Of a stretch of 64,000 nucleotides of DNA, positions 27,150-35,239 are shown in pieces (position 1 is the first letter of the stretch; each line of letters begins with the position of its first letter). Location: assembly GCF_008727925.1 (NCBI RefSeq), contig NZ_VTWT01000003.1, positions 434,001 through 498,000 of the forward strand, in the 5' to 3' direction. The notes beneath the pieces are model-generated. The model was not told the origin of the DNA and did no database searches. It was given only the letters and a program-made list of their open reading frames with translations. The position numbers and the translations under genes are program-made. Source of the DNA: Adhaeribacter soli (GTDB lineage Bacteria; Bacteroidota; Bacteroidia; Cytophagales; Hymenobacteraceae).

Positions 27150-27721
27150 TGCAAAAAGCCGTACTTCGAAAACAATACCTGGCCAAACGCCGGCAATGCA
27201 GCCTTGAGGTAGTGAAAGATGGAAGCGAAAGAATTTGCCAGCGTTACTTTGAAAGTTTCAAGCCGGAGGCGCCGCTTACCGTACACGTATTCCTGCCCAT
27301 TCTGAAGAACTGCGAAATAAATACCTGGCTAATCATTAGAAAACTGTGGCAGGATTTTCCAGAAGTACGGGTAGTAGTGCCGGTAACCAATTTTGAAACC
27401 GAAGAGCTGGATCATTACCTGCTTACGCCGCAAACCGAAGTACAGGAAAGCAGCTGGGGAATACCTGAGCCGGTAAATGCCACCCCGGTTGCAGAAACGG
27501 AAATGGATATGGTGCTGCTGCCTTTAATTGCTTTCGATCTGCAGGGACACCGGGTCGGCTACGGAAAAGGCTATTACGACCGCTTTCTGAACAGGTGCCG
27601 TCCTGATGTTGTAAAGATCGGCTTATCGCTTTTCCCGCCGGTAGATTTGATCTCTGATGTGCACGAGGCCGACATTCCGTTAAATTATTGCATCACCCCG
27701 GAAGAACAGTACCGGTTTTAA
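27149..27721 (+). CDS. 5-formyltetrahydrofolate cyclo-ligase
   Basis: ATP-dependent conversion of 5-formyl-THF to 5,10-methenyl-THF. 190 residues, usual length. N-terminal KQYLAKRRQ gives the conserved R-K motif, and the C-terminal active-site motif is VGYGKGYYDRFL near 138-149. The start ATG overlaps the bshC stop (TGATG), so translation is coupled. The pairing of folate repair with bacillithiol synthesis has no obvious biochemical logic beyond one-carbon/thiol housekeeping. Confidence 0.93.
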   Translation: MQKAVLRKQYLAKRRQCSLEVVKDGSERICQRYFESFKPEAPLTVHVFLPILKNCEINTWLIIRKLWQDFPEVRVVVPVTNFETEELDHYLLTPQTEVQESSWGIPEPVNATPVAETEMDMVLLPLIAFDLQGHRVGYGKGYYDRFLNRCRPDVVKIGLSLFPPVDLISDVHEADIPLNYCITPEEQYRF

Positions 27722-27770
27722 GCTGAAAAGTATAGAATAAGGATTTGTGTTGTTTAACCAGATGGCAATA

Positions 27771-27804
27771 AAAAAGCCCCCCGAAGATCTTCGGGGGGCT
27801 TTTT
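27771..27804. terminator. bidirectional terminator
   Basis: A 34-bp perfect palindrome with a CCCCCCGAA arm flanked by A- and T-runs lies between two convergent genes (27721 and 27827) and serves both. Confidence 0.9.
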
Positions 27805-27826
27805 GTTAAAAGTTATTGCTTAAAGC

Positions 27827-29896
27827 TTACTGCTTTACAATACGGTTGGTTACAGTAAAGTTGTCGGAAGATACAGTGTATAAATAAACGCCGTTCGCGA
27901 ATTTAGACATATCTACAGAAACTTCGTTTTTACCGGCAGCCATCTGAGAAGCAGAGATGTTAGCCACTTCCTGACCCATGATGTTCATAACGCGTACAGA
28001 AACGTTTGCGTTTTTCTTCAGGTCGATGTTGAAGGTAACTTTAGCATTGGTTGGGTTCGGATAAGCAGAGATGCTGTTTACGTTAGCAGCTACTTCTTTC
28101 TTCGTACCAGATACAATGCCAACTACATCAAGTGCGTAGTACATGATCGCATTCTCATCTTCCTGGTCAGCATCAGCACCTAAGGTCATGCCCGGCTCAT
28201 CATCGGACATAAAAGTAAAGTGCAGTTTGCCGTCGGCAGCAACTTCGTGATGTGCAGAAGGGAATACGCTTTCATAGAAGTTTTCTGCGGCACTGGTGCC
28301 ATTTCCTTCCAGATCAAGTTTGCGGGTGATGTTTACCGGGCCAACCCAGGTTCCGTTGTTTTCACGTACCATGAAGTATAAGTCGCGGAAGCCCTGGCCG
28401 GTAGGAGTAAGGTTGTTAGAAGTACCTTCTACCATAGCGGTATAAACCAGGTATAATTTATTGGCAAATGGAGTGCCCGGGGCGCCAACAGCTGCGTTCG
28501 GCATTGAAACAAGGCCAAGTGCACCATAAGGTCTGTTTGTGCCGGCAGCAGAGCTACCAGTACCAAAGAAATCGCCGGCAGAGTTATCTGGGTGAACATC
28601 TTCCAGGTCAGCGATCAGCAGGTCTTCAAATTTAGGGATGTTAGAGCCCATGCCTTCGTTCCAGTATAATAAACCGGAAGTTGCATTGGCAAACCAAGAG
28701 CTCTTGCTACGGAAATAAGTACCGCCGCCAGCAGAAAGTGGTTTTGGTTTTACCTGAATAGCAGACAGAATTAAGCCAGCCCAAACGTGAACCTGACCAT
28801 TGTTGTCGATTACGACTGCATGACCGCCATCGTTAGTAAGTGCAGCTGTATCTAAGTCAGCGTTGTTCACGTGCATGGTGTCCAGCGGAGTAATAGCGTG
28901 GATCAGGGTGCGCGTAAAGGTTGTACCGTTGTCAGTAGACTTCCACAGGGTCCAAGGATCACCCATAGAGCCAGTTACGATAGCTACAGTTTTGCCTTTA
29001 ACGGCAATAGCATAGTCATCGCCGCCAATTCCGAAAAAGCTTTCAGAAGAGTAAGAAGATGGGTCGTTGGCCTGTACGCCTTTTAAACCTGGCAGGTAAA
29101 CGTTCTGCTTATCCCAGGTAGTACCGCCATTGGTAGAACGGGCATAAGCCATAGGAACCTGAATGCCGTTAATAGTGGCGTTTGCAGGAGTTGTAGTGTT
29201 GTTTACCGCATAAATAACGTGAAGCGTATCGCGGTTGCTTGCTGCCCGTGGCCAGGTGCCTGCATTGCCGGTTACGCCGCCAATGTTTTTAGAAAAAGCA
29301 AGGTCCGTAGTGGCGCCCCAGGCAGCTAAACCGCCGGTGCCTTTGGTTGTACGGCTGGTAATGTTCAGGCCATCGTTAGAGTGGGTAATGATGGCTTCTT
29401 TGTTGTTGTTTAACAAAACAATTTCCGGCCAGCCGGTGCGCTTGGAAGCCACGCCGTACAGGTCGTTACAAGTGCCGTTAAACACATTTGGCGTGCTTGT
29501 AGGGCCTTCTACCCAGGTAGTGCCGTTGTAATAGTTGTAGCCGGCGCCGCGTGAATTGAAGCTAGGGTTCTGGCCGCCGGTACAGGTTTCGGTCCAAACG
29601 GCAGAGATCGTACCGTCTGCATGACGGAGAGTACGGTTGCCAACCGAAGAGTTAGACATCAGATCGTAATAGGTCTTTCCGATCTGCGTTCCAAGGCTAC
29701 CTGGAGCCTGGGCCTTTTTAGAATTTGAAGCATTCGCTTTAGTAGGCTTTGAGGTGCTGGTTTCACCCGGGATGTGTTTGGTTGCCGCTGCTGCTTTTAA
29801 AGCATTGCGGTCTACACGTGCTTTGAGAGCATCCTGAGCGTTTACCCCTAAGCTGGCAGAAAATGCTAAGCCTAGAAAAAGTAATTTTTTCATCAT
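27827..29896 (-). CDS. T9SS type A sorting-domain secreted protein
   Basis: 689 residues. The signal peptide MMKKLLFLGLAFSASLGVNA is followed by a low-complexity Lys/Ala/Ser region (about 30-65). The body (70-600) contains several bacterial-neuraminidase-like turns (RSTNGGTTWD, KSTDNGTTFT), suggesting a sialidase-like propeller, but no sialidase catalytic arginine triad or FRIP motif is evident. Residues 607-689 form a T9SS type A sorting domain (ISAYPNPTNAKVTFNIDL, then VMNIMGQEV and NGVYLYTV). Exported through SecYEG then T9SS to the surface or medium. Substrate or ligand unknown. It has a full-consensus promoter and a strong terminator. Confidence 0.9.
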   Translation of the reverse strand: MMKKLLFLGLAFSASLGVNAQDALKARVDRNALKAAAATKHIPGETSTSKPTKANASNSKKAQAPGSLGTQIGKTYYDLMSNSSVGNRTLRHADGTISAVWTETCTGGQNPSFNSRGAGYNYYNGTTWVEGPTSTPNVFNGTCNDLYGVASKRTGWPEIVLLNNNKEAIITHSNDGLNITSRTTKGTGGLAAWGATTDLAFSKNIGGVTGNAGTWPRAASNRDTLHVIYAVNNTTTPANATINGIQVPMAYARSTNGGTTWDKQNVYLPGLKGVQANDPSSYSSESFFGIGGDDYAIAVKGKTVAIVTGSMGDPWTLWKSTDNGTTFTRTLIHAITPLDTMHVNNADLDTAALTNDGGHAVVIDNNGQVHVWAGLILSAIQVKPKPLSAGGGTYFRSKSSWFANATSGLLYWNEGMGSNIPKFEDLLIADLEDVHPDNSAGDFFGTGSSAAGTNRPYGALGLVSMPNAAVGAPGTPFANKLYLVYTAMVEGTSNNLTPTGQGFRDLYFMVRENNGTWVGPVNITRKLDLEGNGTSAAENFYESVFPSAHHEVAADGKLHFTFMSDDEPGMTLGADADQEDENAIMYYALDVVGIVSGTKKEVAANVNSISAYPNPTNAKVTFNIDLKKNANVSVRVMNIMGQEVANISASQMAAGKNEVSVDMSKFANGVYLYTVSSDNFTVTNRIVKQ

Positions 29897-29932
29897 GTAT
29901 TAGTTTGGTTTTGAAGAATGTTTTGTCAATTT

Positions 29933-29963
29933 CAAATGTAGATATTATTTTCAAAAAAAACAA
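29933..29963 (-). promoter_or_regulatory. promoter of the T9SS type A protein gene
   Basis: On the minus strand TTG (29963-29961), 20 bp, TACATTTG (29940-29933), a full consensus match 37 bp before the start codon. Confidence 0.75.
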
Positions 29964-30027
29964 TCAGCTAAAAAAAGTCGGTTAGCCGAATAGTTGAGCA
30001 AATAAAAAACACGGAATAGCGTGAAAA

Positions 30028-30699
30028 TCATTTTCTTGCCCGGGTCATTTCCCGCTTTCCCGGTGGCCCCGGCAGGGCTTCCACTGTTAAGCCGGCGGCT
30101 TTCAAACTCCGCTTAAAACTCCCTTTGGCGCAATAGCTTACCAGTACGCCTCCGGGTTTTAAGGCTTGGCCGATCTTTGCAAATATTTCATCGGTCCAGA
30201 GTTCGGGTTGCTTTTCCGGGGCAAAAGCATCGAAATAAACCAGGTCGTACGTATTCGCAGGCAAAGCAAAGTTTTCCAGATCGGCATGCAGCTTTTGCAG
30301 CGTAAAGTTCGGCCGTATGGCAGCTTCCGTATTCCAGGGTGCAGCGTGCAGCTTTCTAAAATAAGCAAGCAGTTCCGGATTCAGAATAAAGTTCTCGAAC
30401 TGCAGCTGCGCAATTACTTCTTCCGGGAGCGGGTATTTTTCCAGCGTATCGTATAAAACACTATGCTTTTGGGTTAAAAAAGCCTGCAGCGTTAGTATCG
30501 CGTTTAAGCCGGTGCCAAAACCAATTTCCAGCAGGTTTATCGGGGTGGTAGCGTTTGCCAAAACCGGTTCCAGGCCATGTTTTATAAATACATGCAGGGC
30601 TTCCTGCAAGGCGCCATGCACCGAATGATAATGCTCATTCAGGGCCGGCACGTATAAAGTATGGGAACCGTCGTTGGTTTGTTTTACTTCTACTTTCAT
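30028..30699 (-). CDS. mnmD: tRNA (mnm5s2U34) methyltransferase MnmD
   Basis: 223 residues of a SAM-dependent methyltransferase acting at the wobble uridine, corresponding to the N-terminal half of E. coli MnmC and encoded alone here. SAM motif LLEIGFGTGLNAILT near 56-70; active-site region DLVYFDAFAPEKQPELWT near 146-163; C-terminal PGPPGKREMTRA. The start context HYHSVHGALQEALHVFI is family-typical. It is transcribed alone, minus strand. Confidence 0.93.
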   Translation of the reverse strand: MKVEVKQTNDGSHTLYVPALNEHYHSVHGALQEALHVFIKHGLEPVLANATTPINLLEIGFGTGLNAILTLQAFLTQKHSVLYDTLEKYPLPEEVIAQLQFENFILNPELLAYFRKLHAAPWNTEAAIRPNFTLQKLHADLENFALPANTYDLVYFDAFAPEKQPELWTDEIFAKIGQALKPGGVLVSYCAKGSFKRSLKAAGLTVEALPGPPGKREMTRARK

Positions 30700-30959
30700 T
30701 TCCCGAAATTACCGATATTTTTATTGACTACCCAAGTTGCGGGAATGTTGCAGGGAAATGTTCGTAATTCTTATAAAAAAATAAAACCGGATCAGAAGCA
30801 TGAAATAAATGCAGCTTAAGTTTTAGCTAAAAGCGCTTAAAGGAATGTTTCCGGGGCTAAAAACGGTAATAGTGCCTGCCTGAAAACCGTATCAATTATT
30901 TTTGTTAATTCACCGTTTTATTTTCCTTGTACTTTATTTTATGCAATTATTTATTTCAA

Positions 30960-31385
30960 ATGGCCCGTATTCAGCTTCAGCTACCTGCTAAATTTTCTTT
31001 CCAGACCGAAATTCCGGTGCGTATTACCGACCTGAACTACGGCGCGCACCTGGGCAACGACGCCCTCTTAAGCATGGTGCACGAAGCGCGGGTGCAGTAC
31101 CTTAAAAGTCTGGGCTATTCCGAACTGAACCTGGAAGGCGCAGGACTGATCATGGCCGATTCGGCCATTATATATAAAGGTGAAGGTTTTTATGGCGATG
31201 TGCTTACGGTTAAAGTGGCCGCCGCCGATCTGAACAAGTATGGCTTCGACCTGTACTACCATTTTTCGAACCAGCACGGAAAGGAAATTGCGCACGCCAA
31301 AACCGGCCTGTTGTGCTTTGATTATACCACCCGCAAACTGATGGCTTTGCCGGAAGCAGCGGCTGAAAAGCTATCTGTCAGCTAA
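30960..31385 (+). CDS. acyl-CoA thioesterase (4HBT hotdog fold)
   Basis: 141 residues from the ATG at 30960; eleven extra codons upstream look non-coding. The hotdog signature VRITDLNYGAHLGNDALLSM (18-37) carries Asp and Asn of the 4-hydroxybenzoyl-CoA thioesterase group, followed by the helix HEARVQYLKSLGY. The later strands YGFDLYYHFSNQHGKEIAHA complete the fold. Hydrolyses some acyl-CoA; chain length not deducible. Transcribed alone, followed by a large repeat block. Confidence 0.88.
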   Translation: MARIQLQLPAKFSFQTEIPVRITDLNYGAHLGNDALLSMVHEARVQYLKSLGYSELNLEGAGLIMADSAIIYKGEGFYGDVLTVKVAAADLNKYGFDLYYHFSNQHGKEIAHAKTGLLCFDYTTRKLMALPEAAAEKLSVS

Positions 31386-31391
31386 AGCAAA

Positions 31392-31714
31392 TTTGTCTGA
31401 ACACAATTTTCAGGATTTTTGGGATGGGCAGGAATTTTTGACTCTTCCTGCGCTGTAATCTCCTTTCTAAAGAGAGCGTTTCTGCATCGAAGGCAACCAC
31501 CCCCAACCCCTCCTTGAAAAAAGGAGGGAGCTTTTCGGTTCCTGTTTCAAATTGCCTTTTGAAGCTTAAAAGTATACCATTTGCTATTGGCGCTTCATTA
31601 TAAAGTAGCAATGCCCAGCTCCCCTCCTTTTTCAAGGAGGGGTTGGGGTGGTTATTTCAACTTCTGCAGAGATCCTGTAAATCAATCTAATCCTGAAAAT
31701 CGTGTTCAGACAAT
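31392..31714. repeat. composite nested inverted repeat (families B and E)
   Basis: Outer pair of family B ends: 31392-31437 and, inverted, 31671-31714 (each carrying TTGTCTGAACAC or its complement). Inner pair of family E: 31500-31532 and, inverted, 31617-31653 (ACCCCTCCTTGAAAAAAGGA and its complement). About 85 bp of unique sequence lies in the centre. There is no protein frame. It fills most of the 403-bp gap before rlmN. Confidence 0.75.
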
Positions 31715-31715
31715 T

Positions 31716-31751
31716 ATCCATTGCCGTTGACTTTAGTCAACGGCAATGGAT
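31716..31751. repeat. 17-bp inverted repeat upstream of rlmN
   Basis: ATCCATTGCCGTTGACT (31716-31732) is followed by a 2-nt loop and its exact complement (31735-31751). It shares ATTGCCGT with the family A hairpin but differs in the centre. Located 25 bp before the rlmN -7 box. Confidence 0.75.
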
Positions 31752-31776
31752 GGAAACTAAAGCGCGGCAAATTTTG

Positions 31777-31784
31777 TATCTTTG
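31777..31784 (+). promoter_or_regulatory. -7 box of the rlmN promoter
   Basis: TATCTTTG matches the consensus. The rlmN ATG begins only 5 bp after it, so the transcript would be leaderless or nearly so. Confidence 0.5.
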
Positions 31785-31788
31785 CGGT

Positions 31789-32853
31789 ATGGAACTGATT
31801 GCTGACATTGAGATTTTAAATAAAAAGGACATCCGCAAGCTGAAGTTGGACGAGCTGAAGGCTTGGATGCAGGAAAACGGCGAAAAGCCTTTCCGCGCCA
31901 AACAGGTGTACGAATGGATCTGGAAAAATTCGGCCCAGACGTTTGCGGAAATGAATAATATTGCCCTGCCCCTGCGGGAAAAGCTGGATGCGCATTTTTC
32001 CATAAATGCCGTGCAGGTGGCTACCAAACAGCTCAGCAACGACGGTACCATAAAATCGGCTTTCAAACTCTACGATAATAATATTGTGGAAGGCGTGCTC
32101 ATTCCGCATGAGCAGCGCATGACGGCCTGCGTTTCGAGCCAGGTGGGTTGTTCGCTAACCTGTAAGTTCTGCGCTACCGGCACCATGGACCGCATCCGGA
32201 ACCTGGAAGCCGCCGAAATTTACGATCAGGTGGTTCGCATAAACGAGCAATGCCAACAGCAGTACGGCACGCCGCTTACCAATATCGTGTACATGGGTAT
32301 GGGTGAACCGATGCTGAATTATGCCAACGTGATGAAGTCCATCGAGATGATAACCTCTACCGATGGCCTGAATATGGCGGCCAGAAGAATTACAGTAAGC
32401 ACCGCCGGCATTGCCAAAATGATCAAAAAGATGGCTGACGATGGCATTAAAGCAAACCTGGCTTTGAGTCTGCACGCGGCTAACGATACCAAGCGCAACG
32501 AGATTATGCCGATAAACGAAACCAATTCGCTTTCGGCCATAAAAGAAGCGCTGCTTTATTACCACGAACTAACCGGCCGCAAAGTAACCTACGAATACAT
32601 TTTACTTAACGGCTTTAACGATACCCTGGAAGATGCCAAAGAATTGCTGGCCTTTTCTAAACTTATACCTTGTAAGATCAACATTCTGGAATATAACCCG
32701 ATCGAAAGCGCCAGCTTTACCAAAGCCCAGGATGAAACGCTGGAGCCATTCCTTCGCTACTTAGCCGACCGGGGTGTGCAGGTAAACGTGCGCCGGAGCC
32801 GCGGCAAAGACATCGATGCGGCTTGCGGTCAGCTGGCGATTAAGGAGAAATAA
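31789..32853 (+). CDS. rlmN: dual-specificity rRNA/tRNA adenine-C2 methyltransferase
   Basis: Radical-SAM enzyme methylating A2503 of 23S rRNA and A37 of some tRNAs. 354 residues from the ATG at 31789; the frame is open further upstream but only through repeat DNA. CxxxCxxC at Cys121, Cys125, Cys128 (CSLTCKFC); the methyl-carrier cysteines are Cys114 (TACVSSQVGC) and Cys346 (DAACGQL), both present. VYMGMGEPMLNY near 167-178 is typical. Its 3' hairpin recurs within the tandem gene array that follows. Confidence 0.96.
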   Translation: MELIADIEILNKKDIRKLKLDELKAWMQENGEKPFRAKQVYEWIWKNSAQTFAEMNNIALPLREKLDAHFSINAVQVATKQLSNDGTIKSAFKLYDNNIVEGVLIPHEQRMTACVSSQVGCSLTCKFCATGTMDRIRNLEAAEIYDQVVRINEQCQQQYGTPLTNIVYMGMGEPMLNYANVMKSIEMITSTDGLNMAARRITVSTAGIAKMIKKMADDGIKANLALSLHAANDTKRNEIMPINETNSLSAIKEALLYYHELTGRKVTYEYILLNGFNDTLEDAKELLAFSKLIPCKINILEYNPIESASFTKAQDETLEPFLRYLADRGVQVNVRRSRGKDIDAACGQLAIKEK

Positions 32854-32889
32854 GAAACAGGGTTTTTAAGCCCTAAACCCTACCATTTT

Positions 32890-32926
32890 AAAGCACAGTT
32901 TGCAACAGCAGGCTGTGCTTTTTCTT
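32890..32926 (+). terminator. terminator of rlmN
   Basis: Stem AAAGCACAG (32890-32898) with CTGTGCTTT (32913-32921), then T-rich. Almost the same hairpin and flanks follow the genes ending at 37201, 39364 and 41591. Confidence 0.8.
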
Positions 32927-33082
32927 TTCAGTTGAAGATAAATAGCGATTAATGTGGGGGCATTTAAGCGTTTATGTTTTATTTTTATAACAGCGCAAAT
33001 TTCATTTATTTGTATTTAGAACTCTTACTACTCTAAACTTAATGTTTATTCTCTGTGGGGTTAAACTTTGAAGGAACAAAAT

Positions 33083-35008
33083 ATGAGCAGATTTCTTTCG
33101 CTTTTCCTTATTGCATTCATGCTTTTTGCCCCTTCAGACGCCTTTTCCCAGAATAAGGAAGGGGCAAACTGGCTTTTCGGCGGTAACATTCATTTAGATT
33201 TTAACAGGGCTAAACCCCGCATCGATGCATTTTCATTTATGGCAGTAGATTCCATGCTGAAAGGGGTTGCTGCAATCAGCGATAAAAATGGGGAGTTGCT
33301 TTTTTTTACGTCTAAAGGCCATGCTGTTAGTCGGCAAAAAGTAAATGGTATTTACCAGGCCATGCCTAATGGTGCGTTTCATACCGGACCTTTTCCAAAA
33401 TCTACTTTGGCTGAAATGATCATGCAAAGCCCCGCAGATTCCAATTTATACTACCTGTTTTTTGTAGGATATCAGTTCGTAAATAATATTTCTCACCAGA
33501 ACCTCTATTATTTGCAGATAGATATGCGGTTAAATAATGGGAATGGCGATGTGGTACCTAACTCTCTGCAATTACTGAAAAAGGAAGTTGCCCATTTTAA
33601 GCTTACGGCACTTTTACATTCCAATAACCGCGATACCTGGGTTGGGTGCACGAATTATGCTGGCGATAGTATCTTGGCTTATTTGGTAACTCCCGGTGGT
33701 ATTATGCCGCCAGTTGTTTCAAAACCATCAAATCGCTTTTCACCTTTCAGCCGCATGAAGGCTTCTCCCAATAGCGAAATGTTTGCAGTAGGTAATATAC
33801 TTGGTTCGGGAATAGAGGGCATGGATATTTATGACTTTAACCGGGCCACAGGGACTGCAAGCCTCAAATATTCACTCACACCTCCTGTTGTTGGTTATCC
33901 TTTGTTTTCATTTGCTTTTTCCCCAGATAATTCCAGGCTTTATGCAGGTACTATCGGCTATGCCGGTTTTCCTAACGACGCCACTGTTTTCCAATTCGAT
34001 TTAGCAGCCGGAAATAATGCACAGGTGCAGCAATCCAGGAATGTGATCTATAATACAACCAGATCGGATGGGGTTTTTGACATGCAATTAGCGATAGACG
34101 GCAAAATATACTTAGTAATAGACAGCACCTATTTAAGCCAGATTAATTGCCCTGATTTCTATGGTGCGGCATGCCGGTTCCAGACACAAGGAATAAAATT
34201 GCCAGGTCGGGTAAATGGCGGATCGTTGCCCACCTTAAACCAAACCATCTTCCGGAATGCCGGTAAACTGCAGGCACAAGCATACCGGAATTTGATCTGT
34301 GAAGGCGATTCGGTACCGTTATCCGCTTATGGAGCAGGTGCGGAGCAGTTCCGGTGGAAGCCGGCAAACGGGTTAACCTCTCCTGCCGATACATCAGCCA
34401 ATCCGGTAGTAAATCCAACGGAAACTACTACTTACATGGTAATTGGTAGCAGCGTCTGCCGCACCGATACGGCTTACGTAAAAGTAACTGTGCTGCCCAA
34501 ACCCAAGCCTCTATCAATATCAGGTCCGCTTCATGTTTATACGTATGCGGAAAAGCAGGTTTATTCAGTAAAAGACCCAGTGCCGGGAAACAAGTTCGAC
34601 TGGCAGGTAAGCGGTGGGAGTATCGGAAAAGGACAGGGAAGCAGCCGCATAGAAGTGAACTGGGGCGCAAACGGTACCGGAACCATTACCGTAACTGAAA
34701 GTAATGCTGCTGGCTGTAAATGGGGAAGTGCAAGCCTGGAAGTGGAAATCTCCGGCGAACCTGACCTGATCATCTACAACATCATCACCCCGAACGACGA
34801 TGGCAAGAATGATGCTTTTGTAATAGAAAACCTGAAGTGGTACCCGCAAAACGAGCTCCGCCTCTTTAACCGCTGGGGCATGCAAGTTTACCAGAGCAAA
34901 AATTACCTCAACAACTGGAAGGCTGGAAATGTAAGCGCCGGAATTTACTACTACCTCTTTACTGCCAACGGGAAAGCCTGGAAAGGTTGGGTGGAAGTGG
35001 TAAAGTAA
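33083..35008 (+). CDS. T9SS type B cargo, array copy 1
   Basis: 641 residues from the ATG at 33083; a TTG five codons earlier is possible. Signal peptide MSRFLSLFLIAFMLFAPSDA. Residues about 25-400 form a propeller-like module opening with GANWLFGGNIHLDFN and AAISDKNGELLFFTSKGH, repeating AFSPDNSRLYAGT near 290. Two PKD/Ig-like modules follow (about 400-475 and 475-560), then an 81-residue gliding-associated C-terminal domain (IITPNDDGKNDAFVIENL, FNRWGMQVYQSKNYLNNW, WKGWVEVVK), the type B T9SS signal. Exported and probably attached at or released from the surface. It is the first of five tandem paralogues. Its terminator differs from those after copies 2-4. Specific ligand unknown. Confidence 0.92.
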   Translation: MSRFLSLFLIAFMLFAPSDAFSQNKEGANWLFGGNIHLDFNRAKPRIDAFSFMAVDSMLKGVAAISDKNGELLFFTSKGHAVSRQKVNGIYQAMPNGAFHTGPFPKSTLAEMIMQSPADSNLYYLFFVGYQFVNNISHQNLYYLQIDMRLNNGNGDVVPNSLQLLKKEVAHFKLTALLHSNNRDTWVGCTNYAGDSILAYLVTPGGIMPPVVSKPSNRFSPFSRMKASPNSEMFAVGNILGSGIEGMDIYDFNRATGTASLKYSLTPPVVGYPLFSFAFSPDNSRLYAGTIGYAGFPNDATVFQFDLAAGNNAQVQQSRNVIYNTTRSDGVFDMQLAIDGKIYLVIDSTYLSQINCPDFYGAACRFQTQGIKLPGRVNGGSLPTLNQTIFRNAGKLQAQAYRNLICEGDSVPLSAYGAGAEQFRWKPANGLTSPADTSANPVVNPTETTTYMVIGSSVCRTDTAYVKVTVLPKPKPLSISGPLHVYTYAEKQVYSVKDPVPGNKFDWQVSGGSIGKGQGSSRIEVNWGANGTGTITVTESNAAGCKWGSASLEVEISGEPDLIIYNIITPNDDGKNDAFVIENLKWYPQNELRLFNRWGMQVYQSKNYLNNWKAGNVSAGIYYYLFTANGKAWKGWVEVVK

Positions 35009-35061
35009 AGCTTTCTTCCTGAGAACGTATTCTTATTTTTAGCTGGAAAAAGTAGCAATTT

Positions 35062-35099
35062 AAAGCGCAATTTGCTCAAAAGCAGATTGCGCTTTTTTT
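35062..35099 (+). terminator. terminator of array copy 1
   Basis: Stem AAAGCGCAAT (35062-35071) with ATTGCGCTTT (35086-35095), then T's. The bases just before it (35013-35060) resemble the 3' flank of copy 5 (43768-43816). Confidence 0.8.
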
Positions 35100-35239
35100 G
35101 TTTTACAAGCATCTGATTTCATTTTCTGCAGGATAGCATTTGGTCAGCTCTGCTTAACAAGGAAAATCTTTTACTTCTATTCAAAATTTGTTAATATTAC
35201 GAAGGTAGTTTCAGCCTCAGAAAATCTTATCCTGGAAAT

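Noticed and set aside
27827-29896. Sialidase function for the T9SS type A protein
   Set aside because: Asp-box-like turns are present, but I cannot find the catalytic arginines or FRIP motif, so only a propeller fold is suggested.
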